A DNA stretch of 36,213 bases from Coptodactyla brooksi (lineage: Eukaryota > Arthropoda > Insecta > Coleoptera > Scarabaeidae): positions 1 through 36,213 of the forward strand of contig JAWQRM010000041.1 of NCBI GenBank assembly GCA_033557675.1. The letters run 5' to 3'. The notes below the pieces were generated by a model, which saw only the letters and a list, made by a program, of their open reading frames with translations, did no database searches and was not told the origin of the DNA. The position numbers and the translations under genes are program-made. Shown piece after piece: positions 10,248 through 20,229 of the stretch; position 1 is the first letter of the stretch, and each line of letters starts with the position of its first letter.

Positions 10248-10749
10248 GTAGGGTGTTCGGAAAGTAATTTCGTTTTTTTCTGTGAAAAGAAACTTTTCTC
10301 AGAAAGTATAAATATTTTATGTAATTATATATTCACTATTTTGATCTAACATCTTTAGCCAGAAAGTCATTTTTGACGGCATCATTTGAAGTAAAGGTTT
10401 TGCCGTCCAAAAAAAATTGTAGTGAATAAAACAAGTAATAATCGGAAGGTGCGAGATCTGGAGAATATGATAGGTATTGTAGTACATACCATCCAAGCTG
10501 TAAAACCTTTTGGCCACTTACCAAACTGGTATGCGGTCTCGCATTATCTTGGTGGCACACTACCTTTTCTATTGACTAATTCTGGCCTTTTTATTTGGGC
10601 AAATCATGCCATTTGTCCAGTTGATAACAGTACACTTTAGAATTGATCGTGGCTTTCCTCCAAAAATTTTAGAAAGAGCTCCCAAAAAGTTAAAATACAA
10701 CCAACACCTTTGATGTGAAGAAAGCGAAGTTACTGTCCGAACAACCCAA
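10248..10749 (-). mobile_element. Internally deleted mariner element with both ends
   Basis: The left end reads GTAGGGTGTTCGGAAAGTAA at 10248 onward. The right end, in reverse from 10749, reads TTGGGTTGTTCGGACAGTAA, so the terminal inverted repeats match over about 28 bp. Both ends are bordered by TA (10246-10247 and 10750-10751), the expected mariner target duplication. At about 500 bp it is well under the usual 1.3 kb, because the N-terminal two thirds of the transposase gene is gone. The flanking regions 9931-10245 and 10752-10867 hold nothing recognisable. Confidence 0.85.
10336..10560 (-). pseudogene. mariner transposase C-terminal fragment with D34D
   Basis: This 74-residue minus-strand frame contains HQDNARPHTS, then SYSPDLAPSDYYLFYSLQFF. 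The aspartate in QDN and the one in PSD are separated by exactly 34 residues, the D34D signature of mariner transposases. The frame continues LDGKTFTSNDAVKNDF, a normal C-terminal segment. It is open but lacks the DNA-binding domain and the first catalytic Asp, so it cannot act. The arrangement suggests a recent internal deletion derivative rather than old decay. Confidence 0.85.
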
Positions 10750-10867
10750 TAGTAGAGACAGTTGTCAAAATTTATTACAGAGCCAAAGGTTCCAAATCCT
10801 CAACTCGTGTTTAATATTTATAAGTGTAAGACTGTTTTTTTACCTTCTTTCGGTAAAATCAAATGCC

Positions 10868-10895
10868 TGATATCAAATGCGCGCATTTGATATCA
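10868..10895. repeat. Perfect 28-bp palindrome
   Basis: TGATATCAAATGCG at 10868-10881 is followed with no spacer by its exact reverse complement at 10882-10895. There is no coding or element context. Confidence 0.95.
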
Positions 10896-12436
10896 CGTTC
10901 AATATTCAGTTCAACACCAAATTTTAAGTAAAAAGTAAGGTATCTTATAAAGAATAAGGTATATACGACAATTTACAACTGCCACAGTCCTTTAAAAAGT
11001 ATATTTAAATATATCTTCAATTAAAAATGTATAAGTGTGTTCCTGTACTCAAAAAGCAGTAAAGTATTTTCATTATCAGGCAAAGCGTAAAGCAGACGAA
11101 AAGATTTAGGTGAACAACTTAATGAGCAGGTTAACCAGACTATTTTTATTTCTTAAAATTAAGTAATAAATTTATAGTAGGTACGAAAGAGTACTTCTCT
11201 CTTTCGAGTAATTGAGGATCTTCATTTTCCAATTTGGGCAAATTGAATAATTGAGCAAAAATAGCGTTCACCTCGTTCTCGAACGACATCGACTTTTTTC
11301 TCGCGGTGAGAAAGATGTATGTCGCAATTATCGAGACGGATAAATCGTGCGAGATAGTTGAATTAGATAAGGTCTTGACAAATTAGAGGCCGAGGAAAAA
11401 ATTACGACCGTCAAAGAATAAACGAGTAGATCTCTCCTCTCGGAATTGCGTAATTGGAAAAATAGTTGATCTTTTTTTGCAAGATGGTTAACGGGTTTTG
11501 CGGTATAATAAAATTTTAATGGTCGCCGCGAAAAATAACGATAATTGTTAAAGTGACTTAAACGCTAAGGTAGACGAGTAACGTAATGAATATTTACTTT
11601 ATGTCACTGAGTTGCCAATGACATTTATTGGTAAGCAGTTTCTAGAATAATACATATAATTACATTTCTGTAAATAAACTCTCGAACAGTAAAAGTGCTA
11701 TCCTACCTAACCGATAGCCCATCCTGCTTAACCTTCGTAGGACGGGCTATCAAGCGTTTGCAAAAAAGATTGGCCGGGGTCCAGGTAAACCCCATGCGGT
11801 GCATCGCTTAATTCTTCGTTATCCATCTAAAAAATTAGTCGTATTTTTGTTTTTAATATAATACATGTATTAGTTAAAACTAATGACAAATTATAACTAC
11901 ACTCAAATTTCATACAAATAATAACTAGTAGCAAATAGTAACTAAGTAATTACATAGTATTTGTACAAACTGTCTCCGATTTTGGGTGCTCTAAACATAT
12001 GAATTTGTTACACTCAAACCATGTTTTCTGGATTTTCTGTCTATTCCCCTTTAACACAAAACTTGTTGGGATGTAGATGGTACAGGAACATTCCTCGATA
12101 GTTGTGCAACAGGCTTTCCAATGGAATACTTGATTTCAAAGCGTGTTGTAAAATGTCTCGTCCCATAGTTCTTAACTCAATTGCAATAAGAATATTCTAA
12201 AATATGTTATTGAAATATATAATATACGCAGCCAGAGCACTAATATCTGACATCATAAACAAATGTTAAAGGTCAGTTTCTGGTTTCTTTTTTCTTCCGT
12301 CCGGGATTGTTATATCTGCGTGCATCCTTGATAATAGTATTACTACAAATATAGTTGAATATTCTTCTCAATTTTTTTCTGCTTTCATTTCGCCAAGAAC
12401 AGAGTCTTAAATTTTTTTTCAGAGTACCCAGAATTG
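10896..12436. other. Non-coding; less AT-biased around 11.2-11.8 kb
   Basis: No open frame of note. The stretch 11260-11560 (CG-containing words such as TCTCGAACGACATCGAC) and 11690-11830 is richer in GC than its surroundings and could be conserved regulatory DNA or an old repeat. It includes the hairpin at 11713-11751. The rest is AT-rich. Confidence 0.4.
11713..11751. repeat. 13-bp inverted repeat (hairpin)
   Basis: GATAGCCCATCCT (11713-11725) pairs with AGGACGGGCTATC (11739-11751) with one A/C mismatch across a 13-nt loop. It is GC-rich within an AT-rich region. It is not followed by a T-run and I have no evidence of transcription. Confidence 0.85.
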
Positions 12437-12596
12437 TCAAATTCCATGATAGAAGCTCAGTATATTCCACCAACCCTCTATATCGTATTTTTGTGGCTTT
12501 GGGGGAATACAATGAGCAAATCTTGTTCTTCCACGAGGTGGAAAAAATCGTTCGTCGATGGTCAAGCACTCTAATGATTTGTATAATTTTGATAAA
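12437..12596 (-). pseudogene. Fragment of a divergent piggyBac transposase
   Basis: On the minus strand, a frame ending at the stop 12437-12439 reads LSKLYKSLECLTIDERFFPP, then RGRTRFAHCIPPKPQKYDIE. This matches the first catalytic region of piggyBac transposases (typically ...TIDEqLvpfRGRcpFrqYiPsKPaKyGI), with the Asp of TIDE kept. Outside it the similarity stops; the neighbouring 98-residue frame on the same strand (12273-12569) is in another phase and largely a shadow. The sequence differs clearly from copies 1-3 here, so it is a separate piggyBac lineage. Confidence 0.55.
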
Positions 12597-14226
12597 TTAG
12601 CATTCACCATCATCGAATCGAATAAACCGGAGAATATTTCAAAATCACTTTATTACAATGTTATTTGGTACGAAATGTAAAACCTCTTCAACATACCTGA
12701 GTTGTCATAAATGACCAAGAAACAGAGAAATAGATTTTATTGACATGTTTTCAAACCCCTGATGACCCTACTGTTGTATAGATAACCAAGAAAATACTAA
12801 TTGGCCTAAAAACTAGAATATAGCTGCGGTGGGTACCGCGGTTCGGCGATTATTGAATGATGTAGAAAACTTTGGTTATTAACAGAAGGATTAATTAAGT
12901 TTAGACTACTAACATCTGTCATTAAAGCGCCTACATCACCACCAAAAAATATTAACTAATCGAGGATTTCCCGGACGAGGGTATTAGTTTTAGGAAACGT
13001 ACGGTGATGCCAACATTATAACGCTTTTACGCAGGATGGAGCCGTGTCGTCATACCAAATGCATTTCCGGTAATATTGACCAATCTCGCTGTTCACTAAA
13101 CTGAAAAATTGTGCAATAAATCTATGCGTACACGTTAATGTGTAGAAGCTCTGAAGTCAGTATCTACTTTCTTTACCGGGAATTGACAAGTTCTAGATCG
13201 GAAATGTACCGTTACTCTTGCGTGAAATCTACAAGAAATAATTATCGTTAAAACGTTTTGCCATCTGCCGATGCCTAATGTAAAAGTTCTAGACTGTAGC
13301 TGTCGAGGCAAACGTTCCATTGTAATGAAAACAAAATAAAAACTGTATTAAATGGAAACTATGTATTTTAACAAATTACTATACTAAAATTACACTCAGA
13401 AGTAGGATAGGCAAGACAAAAGTATATATTCTGCAAAAACAACGTGTAAATTGAGGCTTAAACCGTAGTCTAATCCTTGTAAACAATAATTCTTGTCAAC
13501 TGATTTTAAATAAATTATCTTAATAATGACAGTTCCTGTATTAATATACGTCAACATTATCGTTTAAACAAATGGCCTTACTATTACAACTGTTTGTAGT
13601 ATAATAATTGTGATGCTATTAATAACACCATAAAGCACTACTTTCCCAATAATCCTAATATTAATACTTTAATGGTGGTTAGAATAAGTTGTATGCGACT
13701 AGGTGTGTAATAAAAAATGTGGACTTTAAGTAGAATTTACCATAAAGTTGAATTACAAACTTAGTCTGAATATATAGGGATGATGCTCTATAATGGACCG
13801 CGCATTATGTATCAAATGTTATAGTTGTTGATTTTAGCAGCTAGTGGTTTAAAGTGAAAAGACGCGTTATGTGGTACTTATTACGTCCGCTTTGTGCGTC
13901 TCTAACCTACATTCCATGTATCAAATGCACATGGAAACGATTAAAAAATCCAACTCTAGCCTAGAATGATATGCGCAAATGTCAGACATTAATTTATGCA
14001 GGAATAACGCGTGAATTACCTCATACGATTTGAAAAACATTATTGGAATTGTATACAACCTTTCACATTTACTAATTAATTACGTATTATGTAATTAATG
14101 CGTCTGAATATAATTTTACACAAAACGTGTAACACCAACTACGAAACGTGTAATACACATACGTAATACTTTAAAAGTTCTTTTATTATAAAATCATAAT
14201 TAATAAATAAATAATTTACGGCTAAT
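12597..14226. other. No recognisable gene
   Basis: AT-rich sequence with small inverted repeats such as ATTAATTAC...GTAATTAAT (about 14074-14098). A piece near 13030 reads FTQDGAVSSY and faintly recalls a DDE transposase second-Asp motif, but nothing around it supports that. Confidence 0.55.
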
Positions 14227-14463
14227 ATTAACTGTGACTAAATTGTCCGGGATAGTCAAACAACAAAAAACATTTTTCAGGGTTCAGGAACTCTTGAAGT
14301 TCTTCGTATACATTTGTTGCTAATGAATAAAGAATAATTCGGGTGAAATTATTAGCGTTAATACATATTTAACTCTACCTAAATTGACTGGGATAGTCAA
14401 ACAAGAAAACATGTCGGATTCAAGGACTCGTCTGGAAGTTCCTCGGATACATTTGTGATGTAT
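14227..14463. repeat. Two diverged direct repeats of about 95 bp
   Basis: 14227-14326 and 14368-14463 align: both carry AACTxT..CTAAATTG, GGGATAGTCAAACAA, a TTCA/TTCAAGGA block, GAAGTTC, TC and ATACATTTGT. The bridge 14311-14362 (TTGTTGCTAATGAATAAAGAA, then TAATTxGGGT and TTAGC) is repeated beyond the LINE at 16558-16620. Confidence 0.7.
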
Positions 14464-14469
14464 GTATGG

Positions 14470-14890
14470 TTAGCTCAACGTCCCCGGTCGTAGCGAGCGG
14501 TGTCCCTTCTTAGCTGGCAAGAATCTTTTGCATCAAGTCTTTCCATGCTGCGCCTCAAACCAGTTATCATTGCTATTCCAGAGACGAGATCTGAACGTGC
14601 GGTCGCGGCTACGTGGCCATTGCTCAGGTAATCCCGTCCTCGTGATATCCTGCTTGACGCTCTCAGCACACAGCTTGGAGCGCCTTCCTGGTGGGAGTCT
14701 CCAATTCGGTGGGGGCATGAGTATTGCAGCTTGCTGGACTAGTCTTCCTTCTTCTCTGCGGAGTGCATGCCCTAGGAGCCAAATAGCTGGTACCTATCTG
14801 GACGAACGCGGGAGTTTAGACGGCCTTCTTCTAATCCTGATGTAGACATTGTCCACAGTTGCGTAGAGGTCGTTGTTATCCGAAATGTCC
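14470..14890 (-). pseudogene. C-terminal fragment of an RTE-like LINE ORF2
   Basis: Minus-strand frames give NNDLYATVDNVYIRIRRRPS (about 14880-14820), AIWLLGHALRREEGRLVQQA (about 14788-14730), then GRRSKLCAESVKQDITRTGL, PEQWPRSRDRTFRSRLWN (to about 14575). The order DLY--D, a W-x-GH-x-R motif, G+R-x-L-W-x-SVK-D, and RDR--+R-W is the usual tail after the reverse transcriptase of RTE-type and related non-LTR retrotransposons. The local GC content is far above the surroundings, suggesting a fairly recent arrival or an element of different composition. The RT and endonuclease domains are absent and one in-frame stop is visible. Confidence 0.5.
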
Positions 14891-15182
14891 ACGTAGCGAA
14901 TACCCATTGTTCTATGTAAACGATGCAATACACAACAATGCGATACAACAGAGCAAAAAGTTCCGGGGAATGGGACTGTTATATGTCAGCTGTAATTACT
15001 TATAACAAATAAATAAGAAAGGCAAAGAGGGAATCACGGGAGCGGTTTCGTTAGAGCATGGAAACACAAGGCCTAAACACACTTCCCTGGAAGTGTACTG
15101 GCAAACACTCAATCTGCTGAATATGATGCTAGAGGTTCCCCCCCAATCCACCGTCTGGGATAAATCAATGTGAAGCACGAAA

Positions 15183-15257
15183 GATTGTTACACAAGGAAT
15201 GGTAATTTATTACCATTTCTTGTGTAACAATTGTGATTGTTACACAAGGAATGGTAA
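15183..15257. repeat. 23-bp module in forward-inverted-forward array
   Basis: GATTGTTACACAAGGAATGG with its continuation TAA occupies 15183-15205. Its near-exact reverse complement is at 15210-15232 and an exact forward copy at 15235-15257. The array abuts the 5' end of the plus-strand LINE fragment. Confidence 0.95.
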
Positions 15258-15258
15258 C

Positions 15259-16556
15259 TCTTTTGCGCCATATAAGACTCCTGGAGTGGACAGTGTTTTT
15301 CCGGCGCTGATTCAACAGACCAAGGAACTATTGATTCCGCTATTAGTGAAGCTCTATAGAGCAAGCTTGGCATGGAATTACCGGCCAAAAGAATGGCTGA
15401 CGGCAAGGATTGTTTATATTACAATTCTCAGGAACACAATTATTCTATTTGTTGAGGAGGCAAAATATCTGGGTGTTATCCTTGATATGTCACTCACACG
15501 GAACGCTCGTTTGGATAAAGTGATCCAAAGGGCTAAACTGGCTCTGTGGTCATGCCGAAAAATTTGTTTGAAGTCCTGCAGGATGAAGCCCAAACAAATA
15601 TATTGACTGTATGTGACAGTGATTAGACCTATGATTGCGTACGGCTCAGGTGTATGGTGGAGGAAAGCTGTTCAATGTACAGCCGCTACTAGGGTAAATG
15701 ACCTGCAGAAGCAGACCTATCTGGCAATTGCAAGGGCGATGAGATCGACGTCCCTGGCTGTAGTGGAAGTCTTTCTAGATCTACTTCCTATCTGTATCTT
15801 CCTGAAGAGATACGCCAGAATGGCAACCTGCAGATTTGTATCACTGGGTATGAAAGAGCCCAGGACCTTAGCTCAGAACCGAAATAATTTGTGAACAAAG
15901 GTAGAACGCCTATGATATACTCAATATGGTCCCTGACATAATGTCTAACACAGTGACATTTGATCAGCCCTAAACCGTCCTGCCAACAGAGATGAACGGC
16001 GCCGAAATAAGAACGACCCGTTAAGAGCTGACATCTGTTGCTATACTGATGGCTCCCGAACACCAAATGGATCGGGGGTAGAAATCTACCGTAATTCACC
16101 AAGAGTTGAATAATCTCGCAGCCTTGCGATTCTTACAACAGTTTTTCAAGCAGAGATAATTGCAATTGAGCTTTGCGTCAGGAAGCTGTTGACTTTCCAC
16201 TGTACGGGCATAAAAATAAAAATATATACAGATAGTTAAGCGGCGTTGTTAGCGCTTGATTCTAACCAATGTGAGCCTAATTGGTCTGGAACTGTCGAGT
16301 CCATCCTCTGCATGGAGGATGAAGAAGATACAGAGCTCGTGCTATGTGCCTGCCCAGTATTGGGAAGAATTAGATTGGAGATATTCGGACGCATCCTCCT
16401 GGGCCTAGCCGACCTTGGTAAGATATCACCTCCAGTTATATTCAGTTTTCTACGGAGTGCAGAATTTGAAGGTGAGATATAGTATAGCTACAATAGATCG
16501 TTGGTCGCAGTGGGGGACTGTATAAGCCCACTCACGTACAAACCTAATCTAACCTA
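15259..16556 (+). pseudogene. Relic of an RNase H-bearing LINE (I/LOA-like)
   Basis: From 15265 the frame gives YKTPGVDSVFPALIQQ...LYRASLAWNYRPKEWLTARIVYI, the early RT motifs (PGxDxxxPxLxQ; Y-SL--NY-P--W). It then jumps to VEEAKYLGVILD...ARLDKVIQRAKLALWSCRK, so the catalytic YxDD block is deleted. After a stop (15604-15606), TVIRPMIAYGSGVWW and LQKQTYLAIARAMRSTSLAV follow (to 15894). A shifted frame gives DICCYTDGSRTPNGSGVEIY (16033-16092), then AEIIAIELC and IYTDS (to 16236): RNase H acidic residues. The tail CMEDEEDTELVLCACPVLGR...LGLADLGKIS...FLRSAEFEG ends at 16482, followed by a short 3' UTR ending CTAATCTAACCTA. Elements of this kind copy themselves by target-primed reverse transcription. 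This copy is 5' truncated and multiply broken. Confidence 0.85.
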
Positions 16557-16557
16557 T

Positions 16558-17228
16558 ACAGTTGTTGCTAATGAATAAAGAATAATTTGGGTAACATTAT
16601 TTACAAGAAAGATTAGCATTAAATTTTGAATATCACGCATTTTTGCTGCCGCTCTACGTTCAGCTTCGTTGGAAAAAAGTGAACAAATGTTTTTTCTATT
16701 TTGATTGATTGGACTGCGTTGCTAATAGCAGTATTGTAGCAGTAGAATAAGCGTGTTCATAATTATCTCGTCACTGGCACCAGACCTTTTGATGATGGGA
16801 TATACCATAAATTTTGATAATAGAGAAATATTATCAATGCATCATAATCTCACGAACAAAATAATCAGAGGCTGAACTCCCTAAACAAGAAGGAAGATAC
16901 CCAACTACTCCCAGGAAATTATGTATATACTGTACATATTATTACCGTGCATATACTGTATATATACATACACGATACATATATACACGATACATACACG
17001 TTTTACTGCACATATTATATATACAGTAAAATTTTGAATTCCTAATGTTGTTCCAAACGTAGATATCCCATTTTAATGCTATCTATAATATGTATTATAG
17101 ATGTATTGTCAAATGAAACATTTATTGAAAAATCCACTGGCGTAATCCTACTTTAGTTCTGTTGATTTGTTGGTAATCGGTCAACATTTGGGTATAAAAT
17201 AACCTACACATGATTTCACACTAGTCAT
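16558..17228. other. Repeat-bearing non-coding DNA
   Basis: 16558-16620 repeats the segment seen at 14311-14362. About 16918-17035 is a low-complexity TATA/ACGATACATA run, including ATACACGATACAT twice. No gene is visible. Confidence 0.6.
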
Positions 17229-17340
17229 TATCGTTTTTATTTAAAAGTTTCTGCATTTATTTGTACAGGTCAATAAATGTCCAAATGGATTTATTATGCA
17301 AATAAATGCAGAAGCAATCAAAATAAACCGGTGTAGATTC
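17229..17340. mobile_element. Hairpin / possible MITE
   Basis: TTCTGCATTTATTTG (17249-17263) is exactly inverted at 17299-17313 across a 35-nt spacer. Weaker pairing extends outward (GTTTTTATTT versus AAATAAACC) to a total arm length of about 35. No clear target-site duplication was found, so it may be a foldback element or a chance inversion. Confidence 0.4.
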
Positions 17341-18608
17341 ATAAGCTAAAAAAAGAAAAAGTGGCATAAACTAACGTTGTTTATCCAATAATTGAAGGAA
17401 GATATTACAAAAAAAAGCGAGGCAAAAAATAATGTAACAGGAATTTAAATCGTTTCCTATGGGCTAATAACAAGAAAAAGAACAGCTTCGTTCCCAAGTA
17501 AACATAAGTGTCTATTGGCCGACCATTACTCTAAAAAAGTATATTAGCGAAATTATATAAACCTGTTTTTAAGTATCTTAACGGTTTGTATGGATTACGT
17601 CATGGCTTCACTAGAACTTATAAATGGACGTTATTATTTGGAGGTACGGTCATCACAGTAGAAATGTCCAAGTATGTCCAAACTCTTCCGGAATGGTCAA
17701 ATATCTCGAAGATAAAATATTTCATATAAAAATGCTGGAGGCAAAAGTTATATAGTGGTATGTGTAAATATATTATAAATTTACACGCCGCAATATTCTA
17801 CTCTAAATTTAGAGAACGAATTCTGATATAGAGAACATTACAAGATTCCGAAATAAAGTTCTGCTTATTCAAGCTTATGTGAATTATACAGTTCTGAAAA
17901 TAACACATCATTATGCGTCATTATGCATCATTATGCATTCAGCTTTACTGCCAAAAAATTTCTTCTATGGGACCTCGAAGTTTATTTTCAAATTAAATTG
18001 GTCTGGTAATAATTTAGTTTATTATAATAGAAATTTCATTAGATAAATAAATAAGTTATTACGACTAATTATGATAGCATTTACGACTAATATATGCCAT
18101 ATTATTTATTTATTATACTTCGGACGCATGCAGGGAGATCTCCAAAAACGCGTTCTGCATACAAACACGATAACAAAGTAATAAAGAAAAAATACAAATA
18201 GTCTGTTTAGAAAAACAAATACATAAGTGGATAAACGGATACGCAATGCGCATCATGAGTTTTGGAATTGCTACAGGGATAAGACCAATATATCAATATT
18301 TGAATAATGGCGGTACAATGCGCGTTGGTGGCGAAGGCAGAAATTCTAAAAAGCAAACGAGAACGAGTCGTATATTGGAGTACATTATAGCTAACGTTTT
18401 CAATTAAGCCAGGAAAGTCTAACAATCCATTACTAAGCTTGTAAAGAAGTTTACTTACGCACTTAGTTATGTGCAGTGCCGCAAGGATATCAAACCGAAA
18501 ACTAGATATTGCAACGTATAATCGCAACATAATATGTGAAATATTATGTTGCGATTCATTATGCACGATTCACAATTTGCACTTGGATTTCCCCACCGGA
18601 TATCTCGG
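17341..18608. other. No recognisable gene; small repeats
   Basis: Contains a 10-bp tandem repeat, TCATTATGCR three times (17908-17937), and the hairpin at 18520-18556. The open frame of about 119 residues on the minus strand (18207-18566) has no similarity I can identify and is interrupted by that hairpin at its 5' end. Confidence 0.5.
18520..18556. repeat. Perfect 16-bp inverted repeat, 5-nt loop
   Basis: AATCGCAACATAATAT at 18520-18535 and its exact reverse complement at 18541-18556 surround GTGAA. It has no T-run and no known element context. Confidence 0.95.
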
Positions 18609-18950
18609 AATTGGGAAGAGATGTCGTTGTATGACAAATCTGCGGTATAGGGTAAGCAAGTTTGGTTCTATAACAAAATTTTCGAAATAAATCAATAAAT
18701 GTGTTCGAGTCTAGAGTACCACGCAATATTTACTGGCCGCACAATTGTACAGTGCTTTACATGAAACGTTGTTGTCTGCGAATATCTGTCATTGATTCAT
18801 TAGTTATTTATCAGTTATTGCTTTTGAGCCGGTTTGTGTTACAGTCTGGTGTTTATTCCGTCTGAACTGTTATCATTTTGTGACTATTCCATATTTGTTT
18901 ACTTTTGTGCTTTAAGTGTTGTTGTAAGTTACATGCTGTTTACATTTAAA

Positions 18951-19733
18951 ATGCGGGTGTTCTTTGAAGTACATGAATATGTCGACATTTTGGCGAATGC
19001 CGAAATTTGGTCATGCACCAGAACGTCTTTACGCAGAACGTTTTCCTGAGAGGAGGTGCCTAGATCATAAGACATGTTCATGTCGACAGACAAAATTTTG
19101 AGAAAAACTGGATATCTACCTCGTCGACAAAAAGAAAGAAAGCTCGACTAAAACCTGTCACCGACGAAACGAATGGAGCGCTAGTTTTAGCACATTTTGT
19201 TGTAAATCAAACAAAATTCCACCCGCGATATTGCTGCTCAGTGTGGTGTTTCCAAATCCTCCGTTCATCGCATTTTAAAAATTAAAAAATTCCATCCATT
19301 CAAAATTCATCTTCAACCAGGTCTACGGCCTACATACTATCCAAGTAGATTATCAAAAATATTATGAAATATTTTGATAAGATGATATCAAAAATATTAT
19401 CGTCAGACGAATCGCGTTTTCATAATAATGGTGCAGTAAACCGCCATAATTGTCATTATTGGGTAGATGAAAATGCCCACTGAATGCAACAAACTCATTT
19501 TCAAAAGATTTGGGGTGTTAATTTTTGCTGTGGGATCATCAATGGGTATGCAATAGGACCTTATTTCTATCAAGGAGTGGCGACTGATCAAAGATACCAA
19601 CATTTTCTAAGCAAAATACTACCAGGGTTGTTGGAAGAAATGCCACATTCACCAATCTTGAGACAATCAACAGGATGGGGCACCTGCGTATAACGCTCTT
19701 ATTGTCGGAAACTTACGGAAAAAATAGAATATT
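18951..19733 (+). pseudogene. DUF4817/Tc-like DDE transposase relic
   Basis: The frame opens MRVFFEVHEYVDILANAEIW (18951), the N-terminal helix-turn-helix start of the insect DUF4817 transposase group. Further pieces are TGYLPRRQKERK, STRDIAAQCGVSKSSVHRIL, KIKKFHPFKIHLQPGLRPTY (about 19222-19335), then after a deletion SDESRFHNNGAVNRHNCHYW (Asp codon 19406-19408, first catalytic residue). Next come KIWGVNFCCGIINGYAIGPY, FYQGVATDQRYQHFLSKILP, and in a shifted frame QQDGAPAYNALIV (Asp codon 19674-19676, second catalytic residue). The third acidic residue and C-terminus are lost. The family cuts and pastes DNA with a DDE catalytic triad. Stops at several points show it is dead. A forward-inverted-forward mini-array marks the deletion at 19351-19400. 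Confidence 0.85.
19351..19400. repeat. 15-bp module in forward-inverted-forward array
   Basis: TATCAAAAATATTAT occurs at 19351-19365 and 19386-19400. Between them, 19367-19380 is a near-exact inverse (AAATATTTTGATAA). The array sits where the DUF4817 transposase has lost codons between its DNA-binding and catalytic domains. Confidence 0.9.
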
Positions 19734-19827
19734 CCATTTAAAAAAATATAACTTGTTTTTTTTGGGACACCTGCATGTATGTTAATGCCAAGTATCGCTT
19801 TTCTACAGCGATATCTCTTCCCAATTA

Positions 19828-19836
19828 TTATATATA

Positions 19837-19873
<37 letters not shown>
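19828..19873. repeat. (TA)n microsatellite
   Basis: A nearly pure TA run with one AATT interruption near 19839. From 19874 to 20229 there is no clear feature, though the last 200 bases may be an eroded part of the Penelope element that follows. Confidence 0.95.
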
Positions 19874-19875
<2 letters not shown>

Positions 19876-20229
19876 TACGCTTTACGGTGAGATTTGAGGA
19901 AACACCGCACGGGAACAATGGGCGAAAATTGGTTCGGTGAAACTGGTTACTTACTGTCCCGAAACGCAAAAAATCAAAGTAACCCCCCAAAGGAAAGATT
20001 TCGCGATAAAAAGTTGCCTTCCCAACTAGTCAGCAGGCTAAACTATTATAGATAACCGAAACTCACAAAGGTAACTACCACCAAAGACCACCTACTACAA
20101 TAGCGAGGAAAATCACGTATCAATAGTAATCAACGTATCATTCAAATCAGAAATAGAATAGATTATATGCTATTTTTGAAATCTCATAATTTGGGTAAAC
20201 TTGAATAGAATAAACACAGGCCGATGTAT

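Larger units (their letters stand above)
18609..19827 (+). mobile_element. DUF4817-type DDE transposon relic with inverted repeats
   Basis: AATTGGGAAGAGATGTCGTT at 18609-18628 is repeated in inverse orientation at 19807-19827 (reads AATTGGGAAGAGATATCGCT), with further matching bases inward. The pair brackets the transposase relic, so these are either terminal or subterminal inverted repeats. I did not find a clear target-site duplication outside them. Confidence 0.6.

Noticed and set aside
12273..12569. 98-residue minus-strand open frame
   Set aside because: The recognisable piggyBac block is in another phase of the same strand; this frame is mostly a shadow with Lys/Arg-rich low-complexity content.
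13010..13060. FTQDGAVSSY, a possible DDE transposase second-Asp motif
   Set aside because: Too short and the flanking frames show no further transposase sequence.
18207..18566. 119-residue minus-strand open frame
   Set aside because: No recognisable domain, and its 5' part is made by the perfect hairpin at 18520-18556.
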